NCBI GenBank assembly: GCA_964596835.1
Contig: CAZQVV010000026.1
Coordinates: 1 to 26,054 of the forward strand
Reading direction: 5' to 3'
Length of the DNA stretch: 26,054 nucleotides
Origin: JAADGZ01 sp964596835
GTDB lineage: Bacteria > Pseudomonadota > Gammaproteobacteria > UBA6429 > Thiohalophilaceae
Made by a program: the position numbers and the translations under genes. Positions 14,536 through 22,375 of this stretch are shown in pieces. Each line of letters starts with the position of its first letter. Position 1 is the stretch's first letter. The notes under the pieces were generated by a model, which saw only the letters and a list, made by a program, of their open reading frames with translations, made no database searches and was not told the DNA's origin.

Positions 14536-15660
14536 TTATAGAAATAAGGCGAGTACGCCGGTATAACTATACAATCGTTGTCCGGCGATCTCGCCATTGG
14601 AGTAGAAACCGACGATGGGAATCTCGCCAAAGACCTCGCCGATCATTTTCATTTCACGGGCCTCATCGCCGAACAAGTGGCGGCCGCGTCCCATGCAGGA
14701 AATATAAATTCCGCCACGCGGTGTGGTGTTACCTGTTCGTTTTTTTATGTCCTCCAGCATGCGCTGCATGTCGCGGGCAGCCGCGCGGCCATCACGGCGG
14801 CAGAACATAATGGGCGTTTGCGGCTTCATTTGATCACCGATAGCGAGCATATTGTTTTGAGGGTCGATGCCAATAATATTGCGTACTATGTAGTCGGCGG
14901 TGTCGCTGCCGCGCACAGGGAAGGCGGCAAAGATATAACCGGCGGCGCGATTGACATCGCGGGCCAGCACGTCACCGATTTCTTCCTTAAAGACATCCAG
15001 CGCCGGACGGTTGTCGATACTGATGGCCATGTGGTTATCACAATCGGTGAGCATATGTGTCTGGCCTATGGGAGTGCAAGCCTGACTCAGTCCGCTGATG
15101 ATGGGGATATCGTCGTTGAAGACCACGCCGGAAAGTTGCCCCTCAGTGATACCATCGGCAATTTGGAAGAAGAACTGATTTTCAGATGAGGTGATGCCGC
15201 CGATCAGATAACCATTCCCCATCTGGTCTGGCAACTGCTCCAGCATTTGAGGGATCTGCCCATTGCGGGGATCGCCATGCACCAGCGCAACACGTAGCCC
15301 GGCCATAAAATCATTAGCCGTAGCGTCAGCAAGATGATGGTTATCCTCGGTGTGATTAAAAAGACTGAAGCTGTTTTCGGGAAAGCGAGCCATCATCATG
15401 ACTATGGCGGGCTGATCGTAATATTCCATATTGGTGCAGTTGATGGCGGTGCCAACGCTGCCGACCCAATGGGGGATGCCGGTTTTGAGTTTCAAATTGC
15501 GCAGGATTTTCCCAAGATCCTTGGCATGAGCATCCGTGACGTAGAGGAAGACGAGATTGGAATCAGCGCTGTCTCCCGTTTGTTGCAGACAGTCTTCAAT
15601 CGCTTCCTGCCAGCTTGCCTTGTTGCTGTGGCCAAGTTTGAACAGGGCTGAATGAGTCAT
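14536..15660 (-). CDS. FIST domain sensory protein
   Basis: A 374-residue soluble protein made of FIST N and FIST C domains, a pair found in bacterial signalling proteins and proposed to bind small ligands. The N half shows SNLVFLYVTDAHAKDLGKIL, GIPHWVGSVGTAI, ALVHGDPRN and GYLIGGITSSENQFFFQIADG, with SGVVFNDDIPIISGLSQACTPIG linking to the C half. The C half ends with the typical glycine-rich signature RGGIYISCMGRGRHLFGD, EIPIVGFYSNGEIAG, LYSYTGVLALFL. No kinase, cyclase or chemoreceptor output is attached, so it is a free-standing sensor. It lies downstream of prkB, separated by a perfect 32-bp palindrome, and upstream of the YbaK-HDOD gene. Ligand unknown. Confidence 0.9.
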   Translation of the reverse strand: MTHSALFKLGHSNKASWQEAIEDCLQQTGDSADSNLVFLYVTDAHAKDLGKILRNLKLKTGIPHWVGSVGTAINCTNMEYYDQPAIVMMMARFPENSFSLFNHTEDNHHLADATANDFMAGLRVALVHGDPRNGQIPQMLEQLPDQMGNGYLIGGITSSENQFFFQIADGITEGQLSGVVFNDDIPIISGLSQACTPIGQTHMLTDCDNHMAISIDNRPALDVFKEEIGDVLARDVNRAAGYIFAAFPVRGSDTADYIVRNIIGIDPQNNMLAIGDQMKPQTPIMFCRRDGRAAARDMQRMLEDIKKRTGNTTPRGGIYISCMGRGRHLFGDEAREMKMIGEVFGEIPIVGFYSNGEIAGQRLYSYTGVLALFL

Positions 15661-15752
15661 AGACTAAGGGACCTCTGATTAATTTCTTCGCTCGGGATGC
15701 CCCTTTTATTCTTGCCCAGGGGTTGGTTTATCAAACCCTGAATGAAGAGGGT

Positions 15753-15784
15753 AAATGGTCATTCTGATATCAGAATGACCATTT
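15753..15784 (-). terminator. Perfect 32-bp palindrome downstream of prkB
   Basis: AAATGGTCATTCTGAT (15753-15768) is followed directly by its reverse complement, ATCAGAATGACCATTT (15769-15784), with no unpaired base in the sequence. It begins five bases after the prkB stop codon. In RNA it would form a long stem closed by a small loop. There is no extended T-tract on either strand, so it may be a weak terminator, a 3' stabilising hairpin, or a dimeric protein-binding site. Confidence 0.6.
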
Positions 15785-15789
15785 GTTGA

Positions 15790-16662
15790 TTAGGCCTTGC
15801 GCTTGGCCTGAATGAGTTCATGAATGCGTGGACTCAGGATCAATTCCATCGCGAAGCCCATTTTGCCGCCGGGCACCACGAGGGTGTTGCGGCGTGACAT
15901 GAAAGAATTCGGGATCATGTTCAGCAGATAAGGAAAGTCCACCCCCTTGTTGGGATGGCGAAAACGAATGACGATGAAGCTTTCATCCGGCGTGGGAATA
16001 TCGCGGGCAATAAAAGGGTTGGACGTATCTACCGTGGGGACACGCTGAAAATTAATGTCCGTGCAGGAGAACTGAGGCGTGATATAATGAACGTAGTCAT
16101 CCATGCGTCGCAGGATGGTATCGACAATGGCTTCTGCCGAATAGCCGCGCTGAGAATTATCCCGGTGGATTTTCTGGATCCATTCCAGGTTTACAATCGG
16201 CACAACCCCTACCAGTAAATCGGTTTGGGCGGATACATCCACCTTACCGTCAACCACACCACCATGCAGGCCTTCATAGAACAGCACATCCGTGTCATAT
16301 TCAATTTCTTCCCAGGGAGTGAATTCACCGGGTTTCTGATGGTAAGGCGCGGCTTCTTCTTCACTGTGCAGATAATAACGGCGTTTGCAACGACCGGTTT
16401 CACCATAGGTTTTAAACGTGTCGGCGAGCACATCGAAGTGGTTGGCTTCGGGGCCGAAATGGCTGAGCTGTTTGCCATCCTGGGTGAATTTGTCAATCGC
16501 CACTTTCATTTCCGCACGGTCATAGCGGTGATAGCTGTCGCCTTCGATGATCAGGGGGTTGATCTGTTCACGAAAGAAAATATGCTCGAAGGCATTTTTG
16601 ACTGTTGTGGTGCCGGCACCAGATGAGCCGGTGACCGCAATCACAGGATGTTTTTCAGACAT
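15790..16662 (-). CDS. prkB: Phosphoribulokinase
   Basis: A 290-residue phosphoribulokinase, the Calvin-cycle enzyme that makes ribulose 1,5-bisphosphate from ribulose 5-phosphate and ATP. The length and motifs fit the bacterial (octameric) form. The P-loop GSSGAGTTT is at residues 12-20. EGDSYHRYDRAEMK holds the sugar-phosphate/catalytic acidic region, NHFDVL follows, and FYEGLHGG is the Walker-B-like segment. The C-terminal region contains VVPGGKMGFAMELILSPRIHELI. AAGGAG is placed well before the ATG. It stands alone: no RuBisCO, cbbR or other cbb gene is adjacent. Upstream (toward higher coordinates) lies purD, 226 bp away, in the same direction; that gap shows only a weak GGCCC/GGGCC pair (16762-16787) that might end purD transcription. 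It is the clearest metabolic clue to an autotrophic host. Confidence 0.96.
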   Translation of the reverse strand: MSEKHPVIAVTGSSGAGTTTVKNAFEHIFFREQINPLIIEGDSYHRYDRAEMKVAIDKFTQDGKQLSHFGPEANHFDVLADTFKTYGETGRCKRRYYLHSEEEAAPYHQKPGEFTPWEEIEYDTDVLFYEGLHGGVVDGKVDVSAQTDLLVGVVPIVNLEWIQKIHRDNSQRGYSAEAIVDTILRRMDDYVHYITPQFSCTDINFQRVPTVDTSNPFIARDIPTPDESFIVIRFRHPNKGVDFPYLLNMIPNSFMSRRNTLVVPGGKMGFAMELILSPRIHELIQAKRKA

Positions 16663-16888
16663 GGGTACTCCTTAAAATGCTATAAGCCAATAATTCTAAA
16701 AATAAATCAGATTCTGAAAAATGCGTATCGTTGATTTTTCATAAAATTCTGTTGTCGGTGAGGCCCGCCTACGGCAGCCATAGGGCCATACGCCATCATT
16801 TCGATATTTTATCGGAAATTCAGATTGCGTGCTTCTAAAATTGGCCTTTCAGACAGGAATAATTAGCGTTGCTTATATGTGTATTAAT

Positions 16889-18178
16889 TCATTTATGGTT
16901 GCGGGTGATGGCGCGGTGGCCAATATCGCGGCGGCAAAAGATATGATCCCAATGGATTTGATCGGCCAGGTCATAGGCCTGTTTCTGCGCCTCGCTGACC
17001 GTTGCACCCAGACCCACGGCGCATAATACTCGGCCGCCATTGGTAATAACCTGCCCGTTTTTTTCTGCCGTGCCCGCATGGAAAACTTTGCTGTTTGTTT
17101 CGTCCTGGGTAGCAGGCAGGCCAGTGATCACATCACCTTTATGATAGGCGTCCGGATACCCGCCGGCGGCCAGCACCACGCCCAGCGCGGTGCGTTCATC
17201 CCATTCGATCGGCATTTCGTGCAAGCGTCCGGCCAGTGCGGCCTGACATAGCATCAGCAGATCAGACTTCAGGCGCATCATGATAGGCTGGGTTTCCGGA
17301 TCACCAAAACGCACGTTGTATTCCAATACTTTTGGCGTCCCCTCAGCATCAATCATGACCCCGGCATAGAGAAAGCCGGTAAAAGGATAGCCTTCGGCGG
17401 TCATGCCTTTTACGGTGGGTTCAATGATGTTCTTCATGATGCGATCATGGATCGTTTTTGTTACCACGGGTGCGGGGGAATAGGCACCCATGCCCCCCGT
17501 GTTGGGACCTCGATCACCTTCGTCCCGGGCCTTGTGATCCTGGGACGTGGCCATGGGCAGAATGTGTTCGCCATCGACCATCACGATAAAGCTGGCTTCT
17601 TCGCCGCGAAGAAATTCCTCGATAACGACACAGTGACCGGCATGGCCGAAGGTGTTACCGGCCAGCATGTCCTTAACCGCCGCAATGGCCTGGTCTTCGG
17701 TTTGTGCCAGAATCACCCCTTTGCCCGCAGCCAGTCCATCGGCTTTAACCACGATAGGTGCGCCCTGTTCCTTAATATAGGCAATAGCCGGTTCTATTTC
17801 GGTAAAATTGCCATAATCGGCGGTTGGGATGTTGTGGCGGGCGAGAAAATCCTTGGTAAACGCCTTGGAGCCTTCCAGTTGCGCCGCGTCCTTGGTGGGG
17901 CCAAAGCAAGGCAGGCCTGCCTCATTGAAGGCATCGACCACACCCGCCACCAGGGGCATTTCGGGACCGACGATGGTGAGATCAATGTTTTCCCGGTGGG
18001 CGAAGTCCAGCAGGCCGGGAATATCGCCTGCGGCAATGGCGACGTTTTCGATACCGGGTTCCAGTGCCGTACCGGCATTGCCGGGTGCTACGAACACAGT
18101 TTTCACCCCGGGCGACTGTGCCGCTTTCCAGGCCAGCGCATGTTCACGGCCGCCGCCCCCGATAATCAGAACCTTCAT
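16889..18178 (-). CDS. purD: Phosphoribosylamine-glycine ligase
   Basis: A 429-residue GAR synthetase, the second step of purine biosynthesis (phosphoribosylamine + glycine + ATP to GAR). The N-domain signature MKVLIIGGGGREHALAW is intact, as are the ATP-grasp elements: APIVVKADGLAAGKGVI, VVIEEFLRGEEAS, the signature RFGDPETQ at about 296-303, and TGFLYAGVMI. The C-terminus (CRRDIGHRAI) is complete. The start ATG at 18178 is the family start. In many gammaproteobacteria purD directly follows purH; here purH is 4.7 kb away, with two foreign-looking genes, phhB and DUF2059 between. A separate promoter candidate lies at 18223-18251. Confidence 0.97.
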   Translation of the reverse strand: MKVLIIGGGGREHALAWKAAQSPGVKTVFVAPGNAGTALEPGIENVAIAAGDIPGLLDFAHRENIDLTIVGPEMPLVAGVVDAFNEAGLPCFGPTKDAAQLEGSKAFTKDFLARHNIPTADYGNFTEIEPAIAYIKEQGAPIVVKADGLAAGKGVILAQTEDQAIAAVKDMLAGNTFGHAGHCVVIEEFLRGEEASFIVMVDGEHILPMATSQDHKARDEGDRGPNTGGMGAYSPAPVVTKTIHDRIMKNIIEPTVKGMTAEGYPFTGFLYAGVMIDAEGTPKVLEYNVRFGDPETQPIMMRLKSDLLMLCQAALAGRLHEMPIEWDERTALGVVLAAGGYPDAYHKGDVITGLPATQDETNSKVFHAGTAEKNGQVITNGGRVLCAVGLGATVSEAQKQAYDLADQIHWDHIFCRRDIGHRAITRNHK

Positions 18179-18222
18179 GTTTGTTTCTCATCCCGCTGAA
18201 TAATAGAAAAAACAGGGCCGGG

Positions 18223-18251
18223 ACTATGCCCGATCCTGACTGAAGGGTCAA
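18223..18251 (-). promoter_or_regulatory. Candidate purD promoter
   Basis: On the - strand TTGACC (18246-18251, five of six) and CATAGT (18223-18228, four of six) are 17 bp apart, 45 bp upstream of purD and between purD and the inverted repeat at 18272-18348. A short GGGC/GCCC stem followed by six Ts lies just downstream of the -10 in the leader, a weak attenuator candidate. Confidence 0.45.
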
Positions 18252-18271
18252 ACGAAGAGGCAGATTTAGCT

Positions 18272-18348
18272 TGATGGGTTTCACTTCGTTCTACCCATCC
18301 TACGGATATAAAAAAGGTAGGATGGGTAGAACGAAGTGAAACCCATCA
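18272..18348 (+). repeat. Long perfect inverted repeat, copy A (32-bp arms)
   Basis: The left arm (18272-18303, beginning TGATGGGTTTCACTTCGTTC) and the right arm (18317-18348, beginning GTAGGATGGGTAGAACGAAG) are perfect reverse complements around a 13-nt loop. It lies between the 3' end of the LtaS-like gene and purD, and could end transcription of the former. A second copy is at 21946-22030 and half a copy at 7574-7595. Confidence 0.9.
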
Positions 18349-18382
18349 GTAAGTTCAGTCAAGGTGGGCGACTAACCCCTTC

Positions 18383-20383
18383 TTACGGTATATGCGGATT
18401 ATGGTAAAGCATGTATTTGGCAGTTTCATGGATCCCGCGGGTGAGAGCTGCCATATGCGCCGCGATTCCGGGATGTTCCTTGATCACATTTTTTTCCGGC
18501 GTTGCTGAGTGCGTATCAACCAGCAGTTTGTCGCTGCCATCTCCGTGCATGCGGAAGTAATAATTTTTCCCTACCAAGCTGATTATAGGAATAGCGCTGT
18601 GGATGGTAAAGGCGTAACGCTGCTTGTCAAAACGCGGATCGCGCAAATCCCGTCCCAGAGTGGTGTTGACATAGCCGTCGGGAGCCGCAAGGCCCGCAAT
18701 GGTAGGCAATAGATCCACTTCACTTGCCAGTTTGTTATCCATCCGAGGATGAGTGATCAATCCGGGTGCGTAGAATAGCAGTGGTGTATGCATACCGGTG
18801 ACATTGTACATACTCTCGAATTTAGGAGTTTGCTCACCGCCGTAACCGGTGATGCCGTGGTCGCCATAGAAAACAAAAATAGTGTTGTTCAGATAGCCGC
18901 CCTTGCGCGCCTGTTGTATGAAATAACCGATGCAGTAATCCATAAACCGGAAAGAATTGAATTCTTTCTCGGAAATGAAACCGGCCTTTCTCAGGGTTTC
19001 CTTATCTTCATGCCGTAGTTTGAAGCCATGATCATCTTTGGGAATAGTGTAGGGCCGGTGATTGCCCGAGGTCTGGATAATGGTGAAAAAGGGTTTGGTC
19101 TGTCGGGCTAAAACCTTGTTAGCCTCCTTGAACAGATCCAGATCGGAAATCCCCCAGACGTTAATACGCGGTGAGGTGTAGTCGCCTTCTTCATGAATTT
19201 CCAGTCCTTTTATATTGTGTTGCAGGATGCCACGGATATTGCCCCAGTTGGCGCTGCCGCCGAGAAAGTAGAATTTCCGGTAGCCCTTGAAGGCGTTGAT
19301 GATGGTATGTTGCTCCACCACACGCGGGTTGCGTGATGAGGTTTTGTTGAGCTCGATATCGGGAATGCCGGTGATGGCGGCGAACACTGAGCGTGCGGTG
19401 CCCGTATGGGGTGCATAGTAATGGCGGTATTGCAGGCTCTGTTTTGCCAGCGCATCGAAGTTGGGGGTGGGGTTCAGGGGGTTGCCGAAGGTTCCCGTCT
19501 TGTAAGAGGCGAAGGACTCCAGAAATACCATAACAATATTGGGCCGTCTTTTGGCATAGGTGCCGGGCCGGGTGATAGTGCGCCGGTAATTCAGTGTTTT
19601 GCTATTGGGGTGGTCGACGCCCAGGTACCGGCTCATGAGCGCATAGCTTGTGCGGGTTTTGTTTATATTAAAACCGATATGTTTATTTTTCAGCGTGTTG
19701 AAAAAATATAGCACCGGGTTCAGGGTAACTGCCGGGGCAAAGCTATGGGCACTGCTGAAGGCTTCGCTCCAGCGCAGGGGATACCAGGAAAGATTGCCAT
19801 AGAGACCCAATAATAGCAGTACCGTACTCAGGCTGATGACGCCGGTTTTATACCAGCCGTGAAAAAACGGGTTAGCGTAATTGCGTGCCCGTTGCAGCAG
19901 ATGGTGTATGAGCCAGAGGTAGGTGCCGAGCAGGGCCAGTAGCGAGAGGCCGATCCAGATCACAGGGTAGCTTTCTGTGACCATTTGCAACGAGGTTTCA
20001 GGATTATAGGCAAAACGCAGTATCGTCGCGTTCATGGGTTGCTGCAGGTAGGCGTAATAGCCAAAGTACAGATAATAGAATAACAGGATGATGAAAAAAG
20101 CCAGCGCCAGATAGCCGAACCAGATATTGCGCATGAGCCGGGACTCAAAGGGACTGAGAATGCGCAGGCCGCCAAGCAGAAACAGTGGCAGAATCACGAA
20201 TAAGGTTAGACGCAGATCGTATTTGAATCCCAGGTAGAAACTATGCACCAGCATGCCGCCGGGAATCGGATCGGTCGGTGTTTTGAAGTACAGCCAGAAA
20301 GCCAGCCTGAACAGGGAAAACAGCACCATGTTGATCAACAGGAGATTAATTAGAAAGTGCAGCAGACGGGGAAGTTTTTGCAT
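18383..20383 (-). CDS. LtaS/MdoB-like phosphoglycerol transferase (sulfatase superfamily)
   Basis: A 666-residue inner-membrane protein. Five membrane helices fall within residues 8-200 (about 8-32, 58-74, 86-110, 140-162 and 178-196), then an extracytoplasmic alkaline-phosphatase/sulfatase-type catalytic domain from about 280. Metal and catalytic elements visible: FLESF (E289), the nucleophile region APHTGTARS (T327/T329), TSGNHRPY (H442) and the FYGDHG motif (D508, H509). This matches LtaS/OpgB-type enzymes that move phosphoglycerol or phosphoethanolamine onto envelope glycans or lipids. In a Gram-negative host the substrate is probably periplasmic glucan or lipid A-linked sugar, but that is inference. 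It is divergent from a purple-acid-phosphatase-like gene, and the pair is bracketed by inverted repeats. Confidence 0.88.
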   Translation of the reverse strand: MQKLPRLLHFLINLLLINMVLFSLFRLAFWLYFKTPTDPIPGGMLVHSFYLGFKYDLRLTLFVILPLFLLGGLRILSPFESRLMRNIWFGYLALAFFIILLFYYLYFGYYAYLQQPMNATILRFAYNPETSLQMVTESYPVIWIGLSLLALLGTYLWLIHHLLQRARNYANPFFHGWYKTGVISLSTVLLLLGLYGNLSWYPLRWSEAFSSAHSFAPAVTLNPVLYFFNTLKNKHIGFNINKTRTSYALMSRYLGVDHPNSKTLNYRRTITRPGTYAKRRPNIVMVFLESFASYKTGTFGNPLNPTPNFDALAKQSLQYRHYYAPHTGTARSVFAAITGIPDIELNKTSSRNPRVVEQHTIINAFKGYRKFYFLGGSANWGNIRGILQHNIKGLEIHEEGDYTSPRINVWGISDLDLFKEANKVLARQTKPFFTIIQTSGNHRPYTIPKDDHGFKLRHEDKETLRKAGFISEKEFNSFRFMDYCIGYFIQQARKGGYLNNTIFVFYGDHGITGYGGEQTPKFESMYNVTGMHTPLLFYAPGLITHPRMDNKLASEVDLLPTIAGLAAPDGYVNTTLGRDLRDPRFDKQRYAFTIHSAIPIISLVGKNYYFRMHGDGSDKLLVDTHSATPEKNVIKEHPGIAAHMAALTRGIHETAKYMLYHNPHIP

Positions 20384-20493
20384 AGATCGGATTACCTGTT
20401 AGGTGCGGTTTTGCGCTATTCTACCGGGACCGGGCAGGATAAAGAAAGCGCCTTGAATGAATTATGGCTTCTCCATACATACTAGAGGGTTGG

Positions 20494-20514
20494 CTGTTAA
20501 GATATCATTAACAG
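20494..20514 (+). promoter_or_regulatory. Candidate operator in the divergent LtaS-like/phosphatase region
   Basis: CTGTTAA (20494-20500) and TTAACAG (20508-20514) are perfect inverted arms around 7 bp that themselves contain GATATC. The right arm includes TTAACA, five of six matches to a -35 element, with TACATA 17 bp downstream as a poor -10. The site lies between the start codons of the two divergent genes and could control both. It does not match the PhoB box direct repeats. Confidence 0.4.
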
Positions 20515-20540
20515 AGGGTGGGGATAAATATACATAAACG

Positions 20541-20558
20541 GGTATCTGGAAAGATACC
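20541..20558 (+). promoter_or_regulatory. Tetraloop hairpin in the phosphatase leader
   Basis: GGTATCT (20541-20547) pairs with AGATACC (20552-20558) around the loop GGAA, ending 9 nt before the GGAG ribosome-binding site (20568-20571). It may stabilise the leader or affect ribosome access. No T-tract follows. Confidence 0.4.
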
Positions 20559-20580
20559 GTCACCTCTGGAGTATTATAGT

Positions 20581-21951
20581 TTGAAAAAGTGGATGAAACG
20601 TATTGCCCAGGGTTTCCTGGCCCTGTTACTAATCTATGGGGTGGGCCGCTTTGTTGTGGTCTATCTGGGTAGTTTTTATACAGGTAACCGCGGACCCTAC
20701 CTGATGATGCCAGCGCCGGATGCCATGACGCTACGCTGGCAGACTCTTCAGAAGGGAGAGGGCCAGATCCGCTATGGTCGCAATCTGGCGAAACTGGATC
20801 ATCTGGCGACAGAAATGCCCCGTGCGGAAGAACATGAGTTGCGCCTGCAGGGGCTTGAGCCGGACACTCGCTATTATTATCAGATTCAAAATAAGTCCAG
20901 GGGTAAGACAGCACAAACACTCTATGGCGGCAAGGGCTACTGGTTTATGACGTCGCCTAAAACGGGCCAGGCCGTCTCCGTGCGCTTCGCGGTACTGGGG
21001 GATCCCGGTAAGGCCGGAGAAGTGCAGACTCAGGTGCGCGAGGCGCTGAGGGCATGGCTGGCAAAAAACCCGCGTCCCGATCGAAATCGAGCCTATCTGG
21101 ATCTGCTTCTGACCACAGGGGACAATGCCTATCGCTCCGGGACTAACAAGCAGTTCCAGGTCGATTTTTTCGCGCCTTATGCGAACATCCTGAAAAACGT
21201 GCCGGTATGGCCCGCGTATGGCAATCATGATGCGCGGCGTTGGGCCTTTTTCGATATTTTCAGTTTCCCGACCAAGGCTGAATCCGGCGGCCTGGCCTCG
21301 GGAACCGAGCATTACTATTCTTTCGACTATGCCAATGCGCATTTCATTATGCTGGATACCACGGCCAGCAGCATGGCGGTGGGCAGCAAGATGCTCGACT
21401 GGTTGCAACGGGATCTGGCGGCCAGCAAACAGAAATGGATCATTGCCGCATTCCATCATCCACCCTATAGCCACGGTTCACATGATTCAGACAACCGGCA
21501 CGACAGTGGCGGGCGCATGCTGGATGTGCGTAAAAATGTGTTACCGATCCTCGAAGCAGGCGGCGCGGATCTGGTATTAAGCGGTCACAGCCATATGTAT
21601 GAACGCTCCTGGTTGATGCGTTGTAATTATGGCAACTCAAGCACTTTGCAGCCAAACATGATACGCGAGAAGACGTTGGGAAGGACTCAACCGTATAAAA
21701 AACCGGGACGAGACGGATTTTCAGGCACGGTTTATACGGTTATTGGTTCCTCCTCCAAACACGATCAGGGCAGGCTTGATCACCCCGACATGCCCGTCTC
21801 ACTGGCCGAATCCGGTTCCGTGGTTGTCGATATTGCCAACGGCCTGATGAGCGTCCGCTTTATTACCAAACGAGGGCAGGTAGCCGATCATTTTTCTATT
21901 TTGAAAACGCCCGCCACAGGACAGGCCATGCGTTGTGAACCATTCGATTGA
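20581..21951 (+). CDS. Purple-acid-phosphatase-like metallophosphoesterase, membrane-anchored
   Basis: A 456-residue exported phosphoesterase, numbered from a TTG start at 20581 that has GGAG 9 nt upstream. A GTG at 20518 would add 21 residues but has no ribosome-binding site. A signal anchor (about 8-28) is followed by a fibronectin-III-like N-domain of purple acid phosphatases (about 37-125, GPYLMMPAPDAMTLRWQT and LEPDTRYYYQI). The binuclear metal site is complete: GDPG (D141), GDNAY (D181, Y184), GNHD (N215), FHHPPYS (H292/H293) and GHSHMYER (H336, H338). The GDxxY tyrosine is the ligand that gives purple enzymes their colour. It is divergent from an LtaS-like gene. Its last codon and stop (GAT TGA) lie inside an inverted repeat. 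Probable role: phosphate release in the periplasm. Confidence 0.9.
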   Translation: MKKWMKRIAQGFLALLLIYGVGRFVVVYLGSFYTGNRGPYLMMPAPDAMTLRWQTLQKGEGQIRYGRNLAKLDHLATEMPRAEEHELRLQGLEPDTRYYYQIQNKSRGKTAQTLYGGKGYWFMTSPKTGQAVSVRFAVLGDPGKAGEVQTQVREALRAWLAKNPRPDRNRAYLDLLLTTGDNAYRSGTNKQFQVDFFAPYANILKNVPVWPAYGNHDARRWAFFDIFSFPTKAESGGLASGTEHYYSFDYANAHFIMLDTTASSMAVGSKMLDWLQRDLAASKQKWIIAAFHHPPYSHGSHDSDNRHDSGGRMLDVRKNVLPILEAGGADLVLSGHSHMYERSWLMRCNYGNSSTLQPNMIREKTLGRTQPYKKPGRDGFSGTVYTVIGSSSKHDQGRLDHPDMPVSLAESGSVVVDIANGLMSVRFITKRGQVADHFSILKTPATGQAMRCEPFD

Positions 21952-22030
21952 TGGGTTTCACTTTCTACCCATCCTAAATAAATAACTAAAAATGAGTAGG
22001 ATGGGTAGAACAAAGTGAAACCCATCAATC
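21946..22030 (+). repeat. Long inverted repeat, copy B, between convergent genes
   Basis: The left arm (21946-21976, GATTGATGGGTTTCACTTTC and onward) and the right arm (21996-22030) are reverse complements except for a 3-bp deletion in the left arm; the loop is about 19 nt and AT-rich. It is the same family as copy A at 18272-18348. The outer ends GATTGA supply the last Asp codon and TGA stop of the phosphatase gene (+) and of phhB (-). It probably also serves as a two-way terminator. Confidence 0.9.
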
Positions 22031-22375
22031 AGGGGACTGTTTGAAAATCTCATCAGTCCTGGCGGCCATGATGAAATCATTGCGGTGTAGTCCTTTAATC
22101 TTATGCGACCACCAGGTCACTGTTACCTTGCCCCATTCGGTCAGAAGAGCAGGATGATGGCCTTCGGTTTCCGCTGCTTCGCCTATCTTGTTGGTAAAAG
22201 TCAGCGCCTTGATGAAACTGCCAAAGCGGAAGGTTTTTTCCAGTTGCATGATGCTATCACGTACCTCGATGTTCCAGTCGGGGATTTTTCCAATCAATTG
22301 TTTCAGTTCTTCGTCGGAGACCTGCGGCGCATCGGCGCGGCAGGCTTTACAGGATTCCTGGCTCAGATCATTCAT
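22025..22375 (-). CDS. phhB: Pterin-4a-carbinolamine dehydratase
   Basis: A 116-residue 4a-hydroxytetrahydrobiopterin dehydratase, which recycles the pterin cofactor of aromatic amino-acid hydroxylases; bacterial members may also have other pterin-related roles. The active-site histidines are present: EGHHPAL (H73, H74) and WWSHKIKGLHRNDF (H91). The N-terminus (about 1-18) carries an additional CKAC segment. No phenylalanine hydroxylase (phhA) is in the window. Its ATG overlaps the TGA of the upstream DUF2059 gene (TTATGA), so the two are translationally coupled. The stop codon lies in inverted repeat copy B. Confidence 0.93.
   Translation of the reverse strand: MNDLSQESCKACRADAPQVSDEELKQLIGKIPDWNIEVRDSIMQLEKTFRFGSFIKALTFTNKIGEAAETEGHHPALLTEWGKVTVTWWSHKIKGLHRNDFIMAARTDEIFKQSPD

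Noticed and set aside
14578..15189. Antisense frame of 203 codons inside the FIST gene
   Set aside because: The FIST domains on the other strand are clear; the antisense product resembles nothing known.
17447..18199. Antisense frame of 250 codons inside purD
   Set aside because: Mirror of purD coding sequence, with no domain or ribosome-binding site to support it.
20494..20514. PhoB box before the phosphatase gene
   Set aside because: A Pho box is a direct repeat of CTGTCAT-like units; the arms here are inverted and read CTGTTAA.
20518..20580. GTG start extending the phosphatase by 21 residues
   Set aside because: No ribosome-binding site before the GTG, and the leader hairpin would fall inside the coding region; the TTG at 20581 has GGAG at good spacing.
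18272..22030. Composite transposon carrying the LtaS-like and phosphatase genes
   Set aside because: The bracketing repeats encode no transposase and no target duplication was found around the whole unit, so only a repeat-bracketed cassette can be claimed.
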